A program made the translations under genes and the position numbers. From Micromonosporaceae bacterium (GTDB taxonomy: Bacteria > Actinomycetota > Actinomycetes > Mycobacteriales > Micromonosporaceae): DNA of 41,989 bases. Under the pieces are notes generated by a model. The model saw only the letters and a list, made by a program, of their open reading frames with translations, was not told the DNA's origin and ran no database searches. The stretch lies in assembly GCA_019689695.1 (NCBI GenBank), contig JADGHA010000001.1, positions 1-41,989 on the forward strand, read 5' to 3'. This document shows, piece after piece, positions 32,392 through 40,738 of the stretch. How positions within the stretch are numbered: the stretch's first letter is position 1; every line of letters begins with the position of its first letter.

Positions 32392-35178
32392 TCAGACCGC
32401 GTTGTAGGCGAGCACGCCGCGGTTGACCGCCGCCATCGCCTGCCGGGCGCGCTCGCGCAGCGGCGCAGCCGCCACCGGCCCGGCCGCCTCCGCGAGCTGG
32501 CCGAGCAGGTCCACCACCTGCCGGGCCCACCGGACGAAGTCGCCGGCCGGCATCTCGCCGTCCAGCTGGTGCCCGCTGGCCAGCACCTTCGCCAGCGGCT
32601 CGCCACGCGCCCACCGGTACATCGGCCAGACGAAGCCGAGGTCCGGCTCGCGGGTCAGGGACAGCCCACGGGACGCCTCGTCGGCCTCCAGCTCGGACCA
32701 GACCTTCAGCGTGGCGTCCACCGCGTCCGCGACCGGTCCCCGGGGCACCGACGCCCGCTCGTCCCCCTCCCGGCGCGCCTCGTAGAGCACGACCGAAACC
32801 GCGGCGGCGAGCTCCGCCGGGTCAAGGTCGTCCCACACCCCCCGCCGGAGGCACTCGGCGACGAGCAGGTCCGCCTCGGTCCAGATCCGGGCCAGCATCC
32901 GACCCGACTCGGTGACCCCGCCATCGGCGGACAGGTAGCCGCGCGCGGTGAGCAGGCCGCAGACCCGGTCGAACGTCCGCGCCAGCGACCCGGTCCGGTT
33001 GGACACCTTGGCCCGCAGCGCCTCGGTGTCCCGCTCCAGCCGCCAGCGCCGCTCCGCCCAGCGGGCATGCTCCTCCCGATCGGGGCACGCGTGGCTGGGG
33101 TGCCGGCGCAGCTGCGCGCGCAGCTCGGCCAGCTCCGGATCCTCGCCGTTGGCCGCCCGGCGGGTCCGCCGCCGCACAGTGCGGTCCAGCTCGATGTTGC
33201 GCAGGGACGAGGCGAGGTCACGCCGCTCGGCCGGCGAGCGGTGGTTGAAATGCTTCGGCACCCGGACCCGGGCCAGCACGTCGACCGGGGCGGCGAAGTC
33301 GGCCGCGGCGATCCGCCCGGCCCACCGGTCCTCGGTCAGCACCAGCGGGCGGGGCTCCTGCCCGAATCGGCCTGACCGGCTCACCACCCCGCCGCCGGTC
33401 CCCGGATCCAGCACCACCGCGAGGCCGGCCCGGCGCCCGGACGGCACCCTGATCACGTCGCCGACCCGCAGCTTCTCCAGCGAGGCGAGCGCCGCCGCCC
33501 GCCGCTGCGCGGCACCCTGCCGGGCCAGCGCCCGCTCCCGCTCGGTGATCGCCATCCGTAGCCCGAAGTACTCCGAGAAGTCCCCCAGGTGGCAGGTCAT
33601 CTCCGCGGCGTACGCCTCGATCGTCTCGGTGTTGCGCTGCACCTGCCGATTTAGGCCGAAAACCGACCGGTCCGCCTGGAACTGGGCGAACGACGACTCC
33701 AGCAGCGCCCGGGCGCGGTCCGCGCCGACGGAGCCGACGAGGTTGACCGCCATGTTGTACGACGGGGCGAAGCTGGACCGCAGCGGGTAGGTGCGGGTGG
33801 AGGCGAGGCCGGCGACGTGCCGCGGATCCACCTCCGGCGCCCACACCACGACCGCGTGGCCCTCGACGTCGATGCCACGCCGGCCAGCCCGCCCGGTCAG
33901 CTGGGTGTACTCCCCCGGCGTCAGGTCCACGTGTGCCTCGCCGTTGAACTTGACCAGCCGCTCCAGCACCACGCACCGGGCCGGCATGTTGATGCCCAGG
34001 GCCAGCGTCTCGGTGGCGAAGACCGCCTTCACCAGGCCGCGCACGAACAGCTCCTCGACCACCTCCTTGAACGCCGGCAGCATTCCGGCGTGGTGGGCGG
34101 CGAGACCCCGCTCCAGCCCCTCCAGCCACTCCCAGTAGCCGAGCACGGTCAGGTCCTCGCCCGGGATGCTCGCCGTCCGCCGCTCGACCACCTCGCGGAT
34201 TTCGGCGCGCTCGTCCGGCGTGGTCAACCGCAGCCCGGCGTGCAGGCACTGCTGTACCGCGGCGTCGCAGCCGGCCCGGCTGAACACGAACAGGATCGCG
34301 GGCAGCAGCCCCTCGCGGTCCAGCCGGTCGACGATGTCCGCGCGGGACGGCACCAGCCAGCGCCGGGCTCGCCCGGGGCGGCCGCGGCCGCGCCCGCCGG
34401 CGTAGCCGCCGAACTCGAGCCGGCGCAGCATCTCACGGGTGTAGCGCAGCAGCTCCGGGTGCACGTCGTGCTTGCGGGCGGCGTCCGCGTCGTGGAACAG
34501 GTCGAACATCCGCCTGCCGACCAGCATGTGCTGCCACAGCGGGACCGGGCGGTGCTCGCTGACCACCACCTTCGTCTCACCGCGCACGGTGACCAGCCAG
34601 TCGGCGAACTCCTCGGCGTTGGACACGGTGGCCGACAGTGAGACCAGGGTGACGCTCGCCGGCAGGTGGATGATCACCTCCTCCCACACCGCGCCGCGGA
34701 ACCGGTCGGCCAGGTAGTGCACCTCGTCCATCACCACGTACGCCAGGCCATCCAGGGTGGACGAGCCGGTGTAGAGCATGTTGCGCAGCACCTCGGTGGT
34801 CATCACCACCACCGGGGCGTCCCCGTTGATCGAGTTGTCGCCGGTGAGCAGGCCGACCCGCTCGGCCCCGTACCGCTCGACCAGGTCGTGGTACTTCTGG
34901 TTGGACAGCGCCTTGATCGGGGTGGTGTAGAAGCACTTCCGCGCGCGCGGCCCACGCAGTGCGAGGTGCACGGCGAACTCCCCGACCACCGTCTTGCCGG
35001 CCCCGGTAGGTGCGCAGACCAGGACCCCGCTACCCCGCTCCAGGGCCTCGCAGGCCTCCCGTTGGAACGGGTCGAGCTCGAACCCGAGGTCCGAGGCGAA
35101 GTCCGCCAGCGCCGGGAACTGGGCGGCCCAGGCGGCCCGCCGGCGGGCCGACACGTACCGCTCGGCGGGGCTCGTCAT
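32392..35178 (-). CDS. helY: Ski2/Mtr4-like DEAD/DEAH-box helicase
   Basis: This 928-aa helicase matches actinobacterial HelY. Walker A APTGAGKT lies at residues 56-63, the DEVH box at 151-154, SLSATVSN follows as motif III, and QLTGRAGRRGID forms motif VI. The C-terminal half contains the DSHCT-type domain. The family resembles eukaryotic Ski2 and Mtr4 RNA helicases, suggesting a role in RNA or DNA-RNA processing. Its position near tatC and pafBC is the same as in mycobacteria. It is divergent from the HAD hydrolase. Confidence 0.93.
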   Translation of the reverse strand: MTSPAERYVSARRRAAWAAQFPALADFASDLGFELDPFQREACEALERGSGVLVCAPTGAGKTVVGEFAVHLALRGPRARKCFYTTPIKALSNQKYHDLVERYGAERVGLLTGDNSINGDAPVVVMTTEVLRNMLYTGSSTLDGLAYVVMDEVHYLADRFRGAVWEEVIIHLPASVTLVSLSATVSNAEEFADWLVTVRGETKVVVSEHRPVPLWQHMLVGRRMFDLFHDADAARKHDVHPELLRYTREMLRRLEFGGYAGGRGRGRPGRARRWLVPSRADIVDRLDREGLLPAILFVFSRAGCDAAVQQCLHAGLRLTTPDERAEIREVVERRTASIPGEDLTVLGYWEWLEGLERGLAAHHAGMLPAFKEVVEELFVRGLVKAVFATETLALGINMPARCVVLERLVKFNGEAHVDLTPGEYTQLTGRAGRRGIDVEGHAVVVWAPEVDPRHVAGLASTRTYPLRSSFAPSYNMAVNLVGSVGADRARALLESSFAQFQADRSVFGLNRQVQRNTETIEAYAAEMTCHLGDFSEYFGLRMAITERERALARQGAAQRRAAALASLEKLRVGDVIRVPSGRRAGLAVVLDPGTGGGVVSRSGRFGQEPRPLVLTEDRWAGRIAAADFAAPVDVLARVRVPKHFNHRSPAERRDLASSLRNIELDRTVRRRTRRAANGEDPELAELRAQLRRHPSHACPDREEHARWAERRWRLERDTEALRAKVSNRTGSLARTFDRVCGLLTARGYLSADGGVTESGRMLARIWTEADLLVAECLRRGVWDDLDPAELAAAVSVVLYEARREGDERASVPRGPVADAVDATLKVWSELEADEASRGLSLTREPDLGFVWPMYRWARGEPLAKVLASGHQLDGEMPAGDFVRWARQVVDLLGQLAEAAGPVAAAPLRERARQAMAAVNRGVLAYNAV

Positions 35179-35224
35179 ACCACAAAGGCTAGCCTGCCCC
35201 GGGCGGCCGGACCCGGCGGCTCGG

Positions 35225-35230
35225 TATGGT
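35225..35230 (+). promoter_or_regulatory. -10 element of the HAD gene (leaderless)
   Basis: TATGGT is followed after 7 nt by the GTG start at 35238, so transcription should begin at the start codon. This decides GTG 35238 over the ATG at 35226, which lies inside the element. Confidence 0.5.
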
Positions 35231-35237
35231 GCTCGGC

Positions 35238-35990
35238 GTGCCAGATCGCGGCCATCGCTTCCCCGCCCGCCGTCGTGTCCCGCCCGAGCCGGATGCGCAT
35301 CATGTGGAGGCGGTGCTGTTCGACTTCCACGGTACGCTCGCCCAGATCGAGGACCCCGTCGACGGCATCCTGGCGGCCTCCACCGCGTGCGGCGTGACGC
35401 TGGACCCCGTGCGGGCCACCGGCCTGGCCGATCGGCTGGTCGCCGCCGGCTGGGTCGGCGGACCGCTGCCGGCCCGGGTGCCGCCGCACCTGGCCGAGGT
35501 GTGGGCCACCCGGGACCTGTCCGCCGCGGCGCACCGGGCCGCGTACACCGGTCTGGCCGCCACCGTGACGCTGGATGTCGATGGGCTCGCCGAGGCGCTC
35601 TACCACCGGATGACCCAGGTCGAGGGCTGGCAGCCGTTCGCCGACACCGCGCCCACCCTGCGCGCCCTGCGCGACGCCGGGGTGCCGGTGGCGGTGGTCA
35701 GCAACATCGGCTTCGACATCCGGCCGATGTTCAAGGCCTGGGGCCTGGCCGACCTGGTCGGGGCCTGGCTGCTCTCCTACGAGGTGGGCATGTGCAAGCC
35801 CGACCCGGAGATCTTCCGGGCCGCCTGCACTGCGCTCGGCGTCGATCCCCGGCACGCGCTGATGGTCGGCGACACGCCCGCCGACGCCGGCGCGGTCGCC
35901 GTCGGGTGCACCGCGCTGGTGCTGCCGGCGGCGCCGCCCGGCGGGATGAACGGGCTCGGCACGGTCCTCGACCTGGTGGGCGTCTCCTAG
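35238..35990 (+). CDS. HAD-superfamily hydrolase
   Basis: This 250-aa protein has the HAD core: motif I LFDFHGTL (residues 27-34), motif II VVSNIG, motif III CKPDPEIF (Lys) and motif IV MVGDTPADAGA (Asp). The nucleophile Asp29 is present, but the usual second Asp of DxD is His31. Phosphatases of the family use that Asp as general acid. The cap region between motifs I and II is about 90 residues of helices, typical of subclass I. The substrate is unknown. Residues 1-22 are poorly conserved in character, and GTG codon 23 (VEAVLFDF) is an alternative start. Confidence 0.85.
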   Translation: MPDRGHRFPARRRVPPEPDAHHVEAVLFDFHGTLAQIEDPVDGILAASTACGVTLDPVRATGLADRLVAAGWVGGPLPARVPPHLAEVWATRDLSAAAHRAAYTGLAATVTLDVDGLAEALYHRMTQVEGWQPFADTAPTLRALRDAGVPVAVVSNIGFDIRPMFKAWGLADLVGAWLLSYEVGMCKPDPEIFRAACTALGVDPRHALMVGDTPADAGAVAVGCTALVLPAAPPGGMNGLGTVLDLVGVS

Positions 35991-36036
35991 TCCTCGATCT
36001 GGCCTGCTTCCCTTGGCACCGCTCCGGTCGAGCCCG

Positions 36037-36978
36037 TCAGAGCAGGCGCAGCGCGCCGGGCGCACAGGTGACCGTGACGGGGAGTGGCAAGGCCCGCTCC
36101 CCGTCGGCGTACCCGACGGTCCCGTCCGTCTCGACGACCACCTCGCGAGCCCGGTAGCTGGTCACCAGCGGGTGGGCGAGGTGGGTGCCCTGGTAGAGCT
36201 TGGGCTTGAGGCGAACCACCGCGGGGCGGCCGCGCCGGCCGCCGCCCACCACGTCCAGCAGGCCGTCGGTGGGATCCGCGTGCGGGCAGATGCGCAGCCC
36301 ACCGCCGTAGGTGGCGGTGTTGCCGACCGCCACGAGCACGCCGTCGAACTCGAGCGTCTCGCCGTCGAGCCGCAGCGTGTACCGCCGGCGGCGCAGCCGG
36401 GCCAGCTCCAGCATGACCGCCACGTCGTACCGGCGCGGCCCACGCGGCCAGCGCATCCGGTTGGCGAGCTCGTTCACCGCCGCGTCGAACCCAGCAGCCA
36501 ACACCGCGGCGTACCACCGGACCTCGCCGCTTACCGCGGTCATCCGGGCCACGTCGACCGCCCGGGTGCGGCCGTCGGCCAGCGCCGCGGCGATGCGGTC
36601 CGCGGCCAGCAGCGGGTCCTGAGGCATCCCGACCTCGGACGCGAAGTCGTTGCCGGTGCCGGCCGGGACGACCCCGAGCGGCACCGGGCTGCCGGCCACC
36701 GCCTGCAGCGCACGGTGCACGGTCCCGTCCCCGCCCACCGTGACGAGCGCCCTCGCGCCGACGGCAACCTCGGCGTGGCAGGCGGCTTCCGCTTCTTCGG
36801 ACGTGCCGGCATCGAGCAGCCGTACTTCGTGCCCGCGACTGGTCAACCGCTCGACGATCGCTGTCAACAGCCCCCGGTGGCGGCCCCGACCCGCGGTCGG
36901 GTTGGCAAGGACGGCGACGTGGCCGGTCGCCGGATGGCTGGCCACCACCCCGGACGGATCGCTCGCAAGCTCGCTCAC
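36037..36978 (-). CDS. Diacylglycerol-kinase-like lipid kinase
   Basis: This 313-aa protein is of the DAGK catalytic-domain family (YegS/DgkB-type). The nucleotide-binding GGDGTVHR is near residue 79, with the preceding strand VLANPTAGRGRHRG. The second domain contains GNTATYGGGLRI and ends with a beta strand. The start GTG 36978 lies 5 nt after the tatC stop, so it is probably cotranscribed with tatA and tatC. It should phosphorylate a membrane lipid such as diacylglycerol, or be a sphingosine-kinase-like enzyme. No transmembrane segment is seen. Confidence 0.9.
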   Translation of the reverse strand: MSELASDPSGVVASHPATGHVAVLANPTAGRGRHRGLLTAIVERLTSRGHEVRLLDAGTSEEAEAACHAEVAVGARALVTVGGDGTVHRALQAVAGSPVPLGVVPAGTGNDFASEVGMPQDPLLAADRIAAALADGRTRAVDVARMTAVSGEVRWYAAVLAAGFDAAVNELANRMRWPRGPRRYDVAVMLELARLRRRRYTLRLDGETLEFDGVLVAVGNTATYGGGLRICPHADPTDGLLDVVGGGRRGRPAVVRLKPKLYQGTHLAHPLVTSYRAREVVVETDGTVGYADGERALPLPVTVTCAPGALRLL

Positions 36979-36983
36979 GAGCG

Positions 36984-37910
36984 TCAGGTCATGTCGTCGT
37001 AGCGGCGCTCCAGTGGCTGGGGCGCAGGCACCGGAGTGATGGCGTCGACCGGCTCGCCGGCCTCCACCGGCTCGGGCTCCATGTCCAGCGGCGAGATCTC
37101 GTCGTCGGAGAGCCCGGCGTACAGGCTGTTCTTCCGTGCCCGGCGCCGGTCGTTGAGGTACGCTCCGCCGACCGCCATGAAGTAGAGCGCCGACAGGCAC
37201 AGCCCGAGCGCGGTCATCCCGAACGGGTCCGGTGTCGGCGTCACCACGGCGGAGAACGCGAAGAACACGAAGACGGCGACCCGCCACCAGCCGAGCAGCC
37301 GCTTGGCGCTGGCCATGCCGGTGAAGTTGAGCAGCAGCACGATCAGCGGGAACTCGAACGCCACCCCGAAGATCAGGATCAGGTTGGTGACGAAGGAGAT
37401 GTACCGGGTGACCTCGAGCGACGTGCTCAGCCCGGTCACGCCGGACTCCAGCAGGAACGACAGTCCCTTGTGGACCACGAAGTAGGCGAGCACGGCACCC
37501 ATCGCGAACAGCGGCGCCGCGATCGCCGCGAACAGATAGGCCCACCGGCGCTCGTGCCGGTGCAGGCCTGGCGCGATGAACGCCCACAGCTGGTACAGCC
37601 AGACCGGCGCCGCGAGGATGAGCCCGACCCACAGCGCGAGCTTCAGGCGGAGCACGAAACCGTCGGCCGGTCCGAGCTGGAAGAGCAGCTTGCTGCAGTC
37701 GGCGGTGGGCACCGCCTCGCAGTAGGGCTGCTTCAGCAGGTTGTACACCGGCATCGACAGCACATAGCCGCCGGCGAACCCGACCGCCACCGCCAGCGAC
37801 GCCTTGAACAGCCGGCTGCGCAGCTCCTGGATGTGCTCCATGAGGGTCATGGAGCCTTCGGCGGCGCGCTGGAACTGGCTGGGGCCGCGCCGCCGCAGCA
37901 CCGGCTTCAT
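36984..37910 (-). CDS. tatC: Sec-independent translocase TatC
   Basis: This 308-aa protein has six membrane helices. The N-terminal motif MEHIQELRSRLFK is typical of TatC and binds twin-arginine signals together with the first loop. The conserved WLYQLWAFIAPGLHRHERR follows. The C-terminus is an acidic/proline-rich cytoplasmic tail of about 60 residues (PEPVEAGEPVDAITPV), longer than in E. coli. It lies 14 bp after tatA and forms the transport channel with it. Confidence 0.95.
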   Translation of the reverse strand: MKPVLRRRGPSQFQRAAEGSMTLMEHIQELRSRLFKASLAVAVGFAGGYVLSMPVYNLLKQPYCEAVPTADCSKLLFQLGPADGFVLRLKLALWVGLILAAPVWLYQLWAFIAPGLHRHERRWAYLFAAIAAPLFAMGAVLAYFVVHKGLSFLLESGVTGLSTSLEVTRYISFVTNLILIFGVAFEFPLIVLLLNFTGMASAKRLLGWWRVAVFVFFAFSAVVTPTPDPFGMTALGLCLSALYFMAVGGAYLNDRRRARKNSLYAGLSDDEISPLDMEPEPVEAGEPVDAITPVPAPQPLERRYDDMT

Positions 37911-37924
37911 CTCGGGCTACCGGC

Positions 37925-38182
37925 TCAGTTGTCGCGGACGCGCTGCACCGGGTCGACGACCGTGGCCTGGCTGTCCGCCGGCGGCAGTGGCTGGCGGCCG
38001 TGCTGCGCGTCGGCCTTCTCCGCCAGGTCGTTGTCGTCGTCGACCAGGCCCTTGGTCTCGGCCTTGATGATGCGCAGCGAGCGCCCGAGCGACCGGGCCG
38101 CGTCCGGGAGCCGCTTCGCGCCGAACAGGAGGATCAGCACAACCACGAGGACGGCGATGTGCCAAGGCTTGAGGGCGCCCAT
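37925..38182 (-). CDS. tatA: Sec-independent translocase TatA
   Basis: This 85-aa protein has a single N-terminal membrane helix (IAVLVVVLILLFG, residues 9-21), the hinge GAKRLPDAARSLG and an amphipathic helix followed by a polar tail. TatA proteins form the pore-lining oligomer of the twin-arginine pathway. It immediately precedes tatC in the same direction, as in mycobacteria. Confidence 0.93.
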   Translation of the reverse strand: MGALKPWHIAVLVVVLILLFGAKRLPDAARSLGRSLRIIKAETKGLVDDDNDLAEKADAQHGRQPLPPADSQATVVDPVQRVRDN

Positions 38183-38309
38183 GGAAGCTCCAGTTGTTCT
38201 TAGGTCTCAGGTGACGAGCCCATCCTACGTGGGGGATTCGGCTTCGACACCGGTCAGGTTTGGTGAAGTGTGGACAACCGCGAAGCCGCGGTCAACCCGA
38301 CAAGCGGTG

Positions 38310-38558
38310 TTATTTATTCCGATTTACGGCCATAGCGGCAATCCGCCGCTGGGTCCGCTCTGCCCGTACCTGCACGGTCAGCAGGCGCACCTGCAGCCGC
38401 TCGGCCGCCTCCCGCAGGTCGAGCGCCTGCGCCTGCTGGCGCCGCAGCCTGAGCAGTGCTCTGGCCAGCCGCGGCAGCCGGCGCAGCACCGCGGCCACGG
38501 CCAGCGCGAGGACGAGCAGCGCCGCCACCGCGATGCCGAGCACAATCCACCACAGCAT
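38310..38558 (-). CDS. Small membrane-anchored coiled-coil protein
   Basis: This 82-aa protein has one hydrophobic helix (residues about 4-24, WWIVLGIAVAALLVLALAVAA) followed by an Arg/Leu/Gln-rich helix with heptad-like Leu spacing up to residue 70, suggesting a coiled coil. I do not recognise a family. It lies between pafC and tatA on the same strand, separated from pafC by the inverted-repeat element. High third-position GC supports that it is real. Confidence 0.7.
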   Translation of the reverse strand: MLWWIVLGIAVAALLVLALAVAAVLRRLPRLARALLRLRRQQAQALDLREAAERLQVRLLTVQVRAERTQRRIAAMAVNRNK

Positions 38559-38581
38559 CCGGTCAGCCTAGCCCCTTCTTC

Positions 38582-38661
38582 CCCCGCGATCTTGCAGTTG
38601 TGTACCCCGTAATAGGGGACATGTCGTTTTTAACCGGGTACACAACTGCAAGATCGCGGGG
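38582..38661. repeat. Dispersed inverted-repeat element, copy 1
   Basis: A perfect 26-bp inverted repeat, CCCCGCGATCTTGCAGTTGT followed by GTACCC on the left arm (38582-38607), pairs with its complement at 38636-38661. The 28-nt loop contains the palindrome GACATGTC (38618-38625). Flanking C/T and G/A tracts extend the symmetry imperfectly. It lies between pafC and the small membrane protein and could also act as a terminator. A second copy, in the opposite orientation, is at 41879-41944. Confidence 0.9.
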
Positions 38662-38675
38662 AGGAGGGGGGCGCG

Positions 38676-39641
38676 CTAGGCGGTTGGCACGGCGTATGCC
38701 TGCAGGGCGGCCGTCGCCTGGTCCCGGACGGCGGCGACCAGCTCGGGTGGGGACACCGCCACCGCGTCCGGGCCCAGGCCCAGCACGAACCGGCGTGCCC
38801 AGTCCAGGTCGGTGACCCGCAGCGAGACCAGCCACTCCTCGCCCGGGCCGCGGGTAACCCGCTCGCACGGGTAGTACTCGGTGATCCACCGGGCCGCACG
38901 GCCCACCCGTACCGTAATCAGCGGCAGATCGGCGGTCGGCTGGAAGATGCCCTCCCGCACGTCCGTCGGCTGCGCCTGCGGCGGCGGCGCGGCCGGCTCG
39001 TCCAGCTCGGTCATCGCGTCGATGCGGTCCACCCGGAACATCCGCACCGCCTCGGCCCGCCGGCACCACGCCTCCAGGTATGCGTGCCCGGACACCACCA
39101 GCACCCGCATCGGGTCGACCACCCGGTCGGTGGTCTCGTCGCGGGTCGCCGTGTAGTAGGTGATGCGCAGCGCGCGCCGCCGCTCGACCGCGCCGCTGAG
39201 CGCGACCAGCCGGTCGGAGTTGCCTGGCAGCCGGACCGCGACCGGCGCGTCGGCGAGCTCCCCGGCGGCGTTCTCGATCTTCGCCAGCGCCCGGTCCACC
39301 GCGTCCCGGTTGGCCAGCCCCGGCGTCTCTGCGAGCAGGCGCAGCGCGACCACCAACGCGAGCGCCTCGTCCGGGGTCAGCCGCAGCGGCCGGTCGATGC
39401 CGGCGTCGTAGGTGATGGTGACCCGGTCGCCGTCGAAGGCCATGTCGATCAGGTCGCCGGGTCCGTACCCCGGCAGGCCGCACACCCACAGCAGCTCCAG
39501 GTCCTCGCGCAGCTGCTTCTCCGACACCCCGAGGTCGGCCGCCGCCTCGGCGATCGCGATGCCGGGCCGGGCCAGCAGGTACGGGACCAGGTTGAGCAGC
39601 CTGGCCAGCCGGTCGGCGGAGTTGCGCGCCCCACCGCTCAC
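38676..39641 (-). CDS. pafC: WYL-domain transcriptional regulator PafC
   Basis: This 321-aa protein has an N-terminal winged-helix HTH (IAIAEAAADLGVSEKQLREDLELLW) and a central WYL-type domain followed by a C-terminal WCX extension. PafB and PafC form a heterodimer that activates the LexA-independent DNA-damage response in actinobacteria. The GTG start overlaps the pafB stop as GTGA. Gene order pafB-pafC-tatA-tatC supports the name. The pup-proteasome genes often found upstream are not in this window. Confidence 0.9.
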   Translation of the reverse strand: MSGGARNSADRLARLLNLVPYLLARPGIAIAEAAADLGVSEKQLREDLELLWVCGLPGYGPGDLIDMAFDGDRVTITYDAGIDRPLRLTPDEALALVVALRLLAETPGLANRDAVDRALAKIENAAGELADAPVAVRLPGNSDRLVALSGAVERRRALRITYYTATRDETTDRVVDPMRVLVVSGHAYLEAWCRRAEAVRMFRVDRIDAMTELDEPAAPPPQAQPTDVREGIFQPTADLPLITVRVGRAARWITEYYPCERVTRGPGEEWLVSLRVTDLDWARRFVLGLGPDAVAVSPPELVAAVRDQATAALQAYAVPTA

Positions 39642-40645
39642 GGCGACCTCCCCGCGGCGACCACGGGGCCTGCGGTGTCGTGCCGGGCGGCGACCTCCTT
39701 CAGCCGCTGGATCACCGCCTCGCGGACCTCCGGCGGGTCCAGCACCACCACGTCGGCGCCGTACCTGACCAGCCAGCTGGCCAGCCCGCACGGGTCGGAG
39801 TAGCGCAGCACCAGCCGGTCCCCGTCGGGTCCCTTCGACACCTCCTGGGCCCAGCGCCGGACCCCGGCGGCCCGCCCGGGCCGGGCCAGCACCGTGGCCT
39901 GACCGGTGTGCTCGACCGGGCCGTACCACCGGGCGACGTGGCTGATCAGGTCGACTCCTGCCGGAGGCTGGTACGCGCCCGACGGCCCGGTCAGCCGGAC
40001 CGGCCCGACGATCCGGGAGAGGCGGAAGCAGCGCGTGGCCGACCGGTCCAGGTCGTGGCCGACCACGTACCACCGGCCGCGCCAGCACACCACCCCCCAC
40101 GGCTGCAGCCGGCGGCTGGTCGGCTCGTCGTGCTCCGGAACCCGGTAGGAGAAGGTGACCGTGCGGCGTTCCCGCGCCGCCTTCGTCAGCGGCGCGAAGG
40201 CCGGATCCACGGTGACCAGCGGCTCCACCCCGAGGGTCGCCTGCGGGTCCACCTCCACCCCGGCCGCGCGCAGCTTCGCCAGCCCAGAGGAGGCGGCCGC
40301 GGCCAGGCCGGCGTGCTGCCACAGGCGCGCGGCGATGCCGACCGCGGCGGCCTCGTCCGGGGTCAGCGGGATGTCCGGCAGCGCGTACTCCCGGCGGGCG
40401 ATGCGGTAGCCGGGCTCGGTGTCGAAGACGCTGACCGTTCCCGTCTCCAGCGGCACGCCCAGCTCGCGCAGCTCGGCCTTGTCCCGCTCGAACTTGCGCT
40501 GGAACGCCTCGTGGTCGCGCGGGTCGTCCGGGTCGTGCTCGTACCCGGGCACGGTCGCCGCGATCTGCGACGCGGTGAGGAACCGGCGCGTCGACAATAG
40601 GCAGATCACCAGGTTGACCAGGCGCTCGGTGCGGGTCCGGGACAC
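39638..40645 (-). CDS. pafB: WYL-domain transcriptional regulator PafB
   Basis: This 335-aa protein has an N-terminal HTH (FLTASQIAATVPGYEHDP) and a WYL domain with the conserved RWYVVGHDLDR segment (residues about 205-215), thought to sense single-stranded DNA or a nucleic acid ligand. The C-terminal part is the WCX domain. GTG 40645 is preceded after 7 nt by TAGGTT (minus strand, 40653-40658), so the mRNA should be leaderless. It is the first gene of the pafB-pafC operon and divergent from the DUF3866 gene. Confidence 0.92.
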   Translation of the reverse strand: MSRTRTERLVNLVICLLSTRRFLTASQIAATVPGYEHDPDDPRDHEAFQRKFERDKAELRELGVPLETGTVSVFDTEPGYRIARREYALPDIPLTPDEAAAVGIAARLWQHAGLAAAASSGLAKLRAAGVEVDPQATLGVEPLVTVDPAFAPLTKAARERRTVTFSYRVPEHDEPTSRRLQPWGVVCWRGRWYVVGHDLDRSATRCFRLSRIVGPVRLTGPSGAYQPPAGVDLISHVARWYGPVEHTGQATVLARPGRAAGVRRWAQEVSKGPDGDRLVLRYSDPCGLASWLVRYGADVVVLDPPEVREAVIQRLKEVAARHDTAGPVVAAGRSP

Positions 40646-40652
40646 GACCTCG

Positions 40653-40732
40653 AACCTAGCAGGATACGAACGTCTGTGCGCATGAGCTGTGAGTCCAGCC
40701 GTCGCGTGTCGGCACGACGGCTCAGGTAAGTT
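40653..40732. promoter_or_regulatory. Divergent leaderless promoters of pafB and the DUF3866 gene
   Basis: TAGGTT on the minus strand (40653-40658) is 7 nt from the pafB GTG. TAAGTT on the plus strand (40727-40732) is 6 nt from the DUF3866 GTG. Both fit the TAnnnT -10 of leaderless actinomycete transcripts. No clear -35 or operator is visible between them. Confidence 0.5.
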
Positions 40733-40738
40733 CCGACC

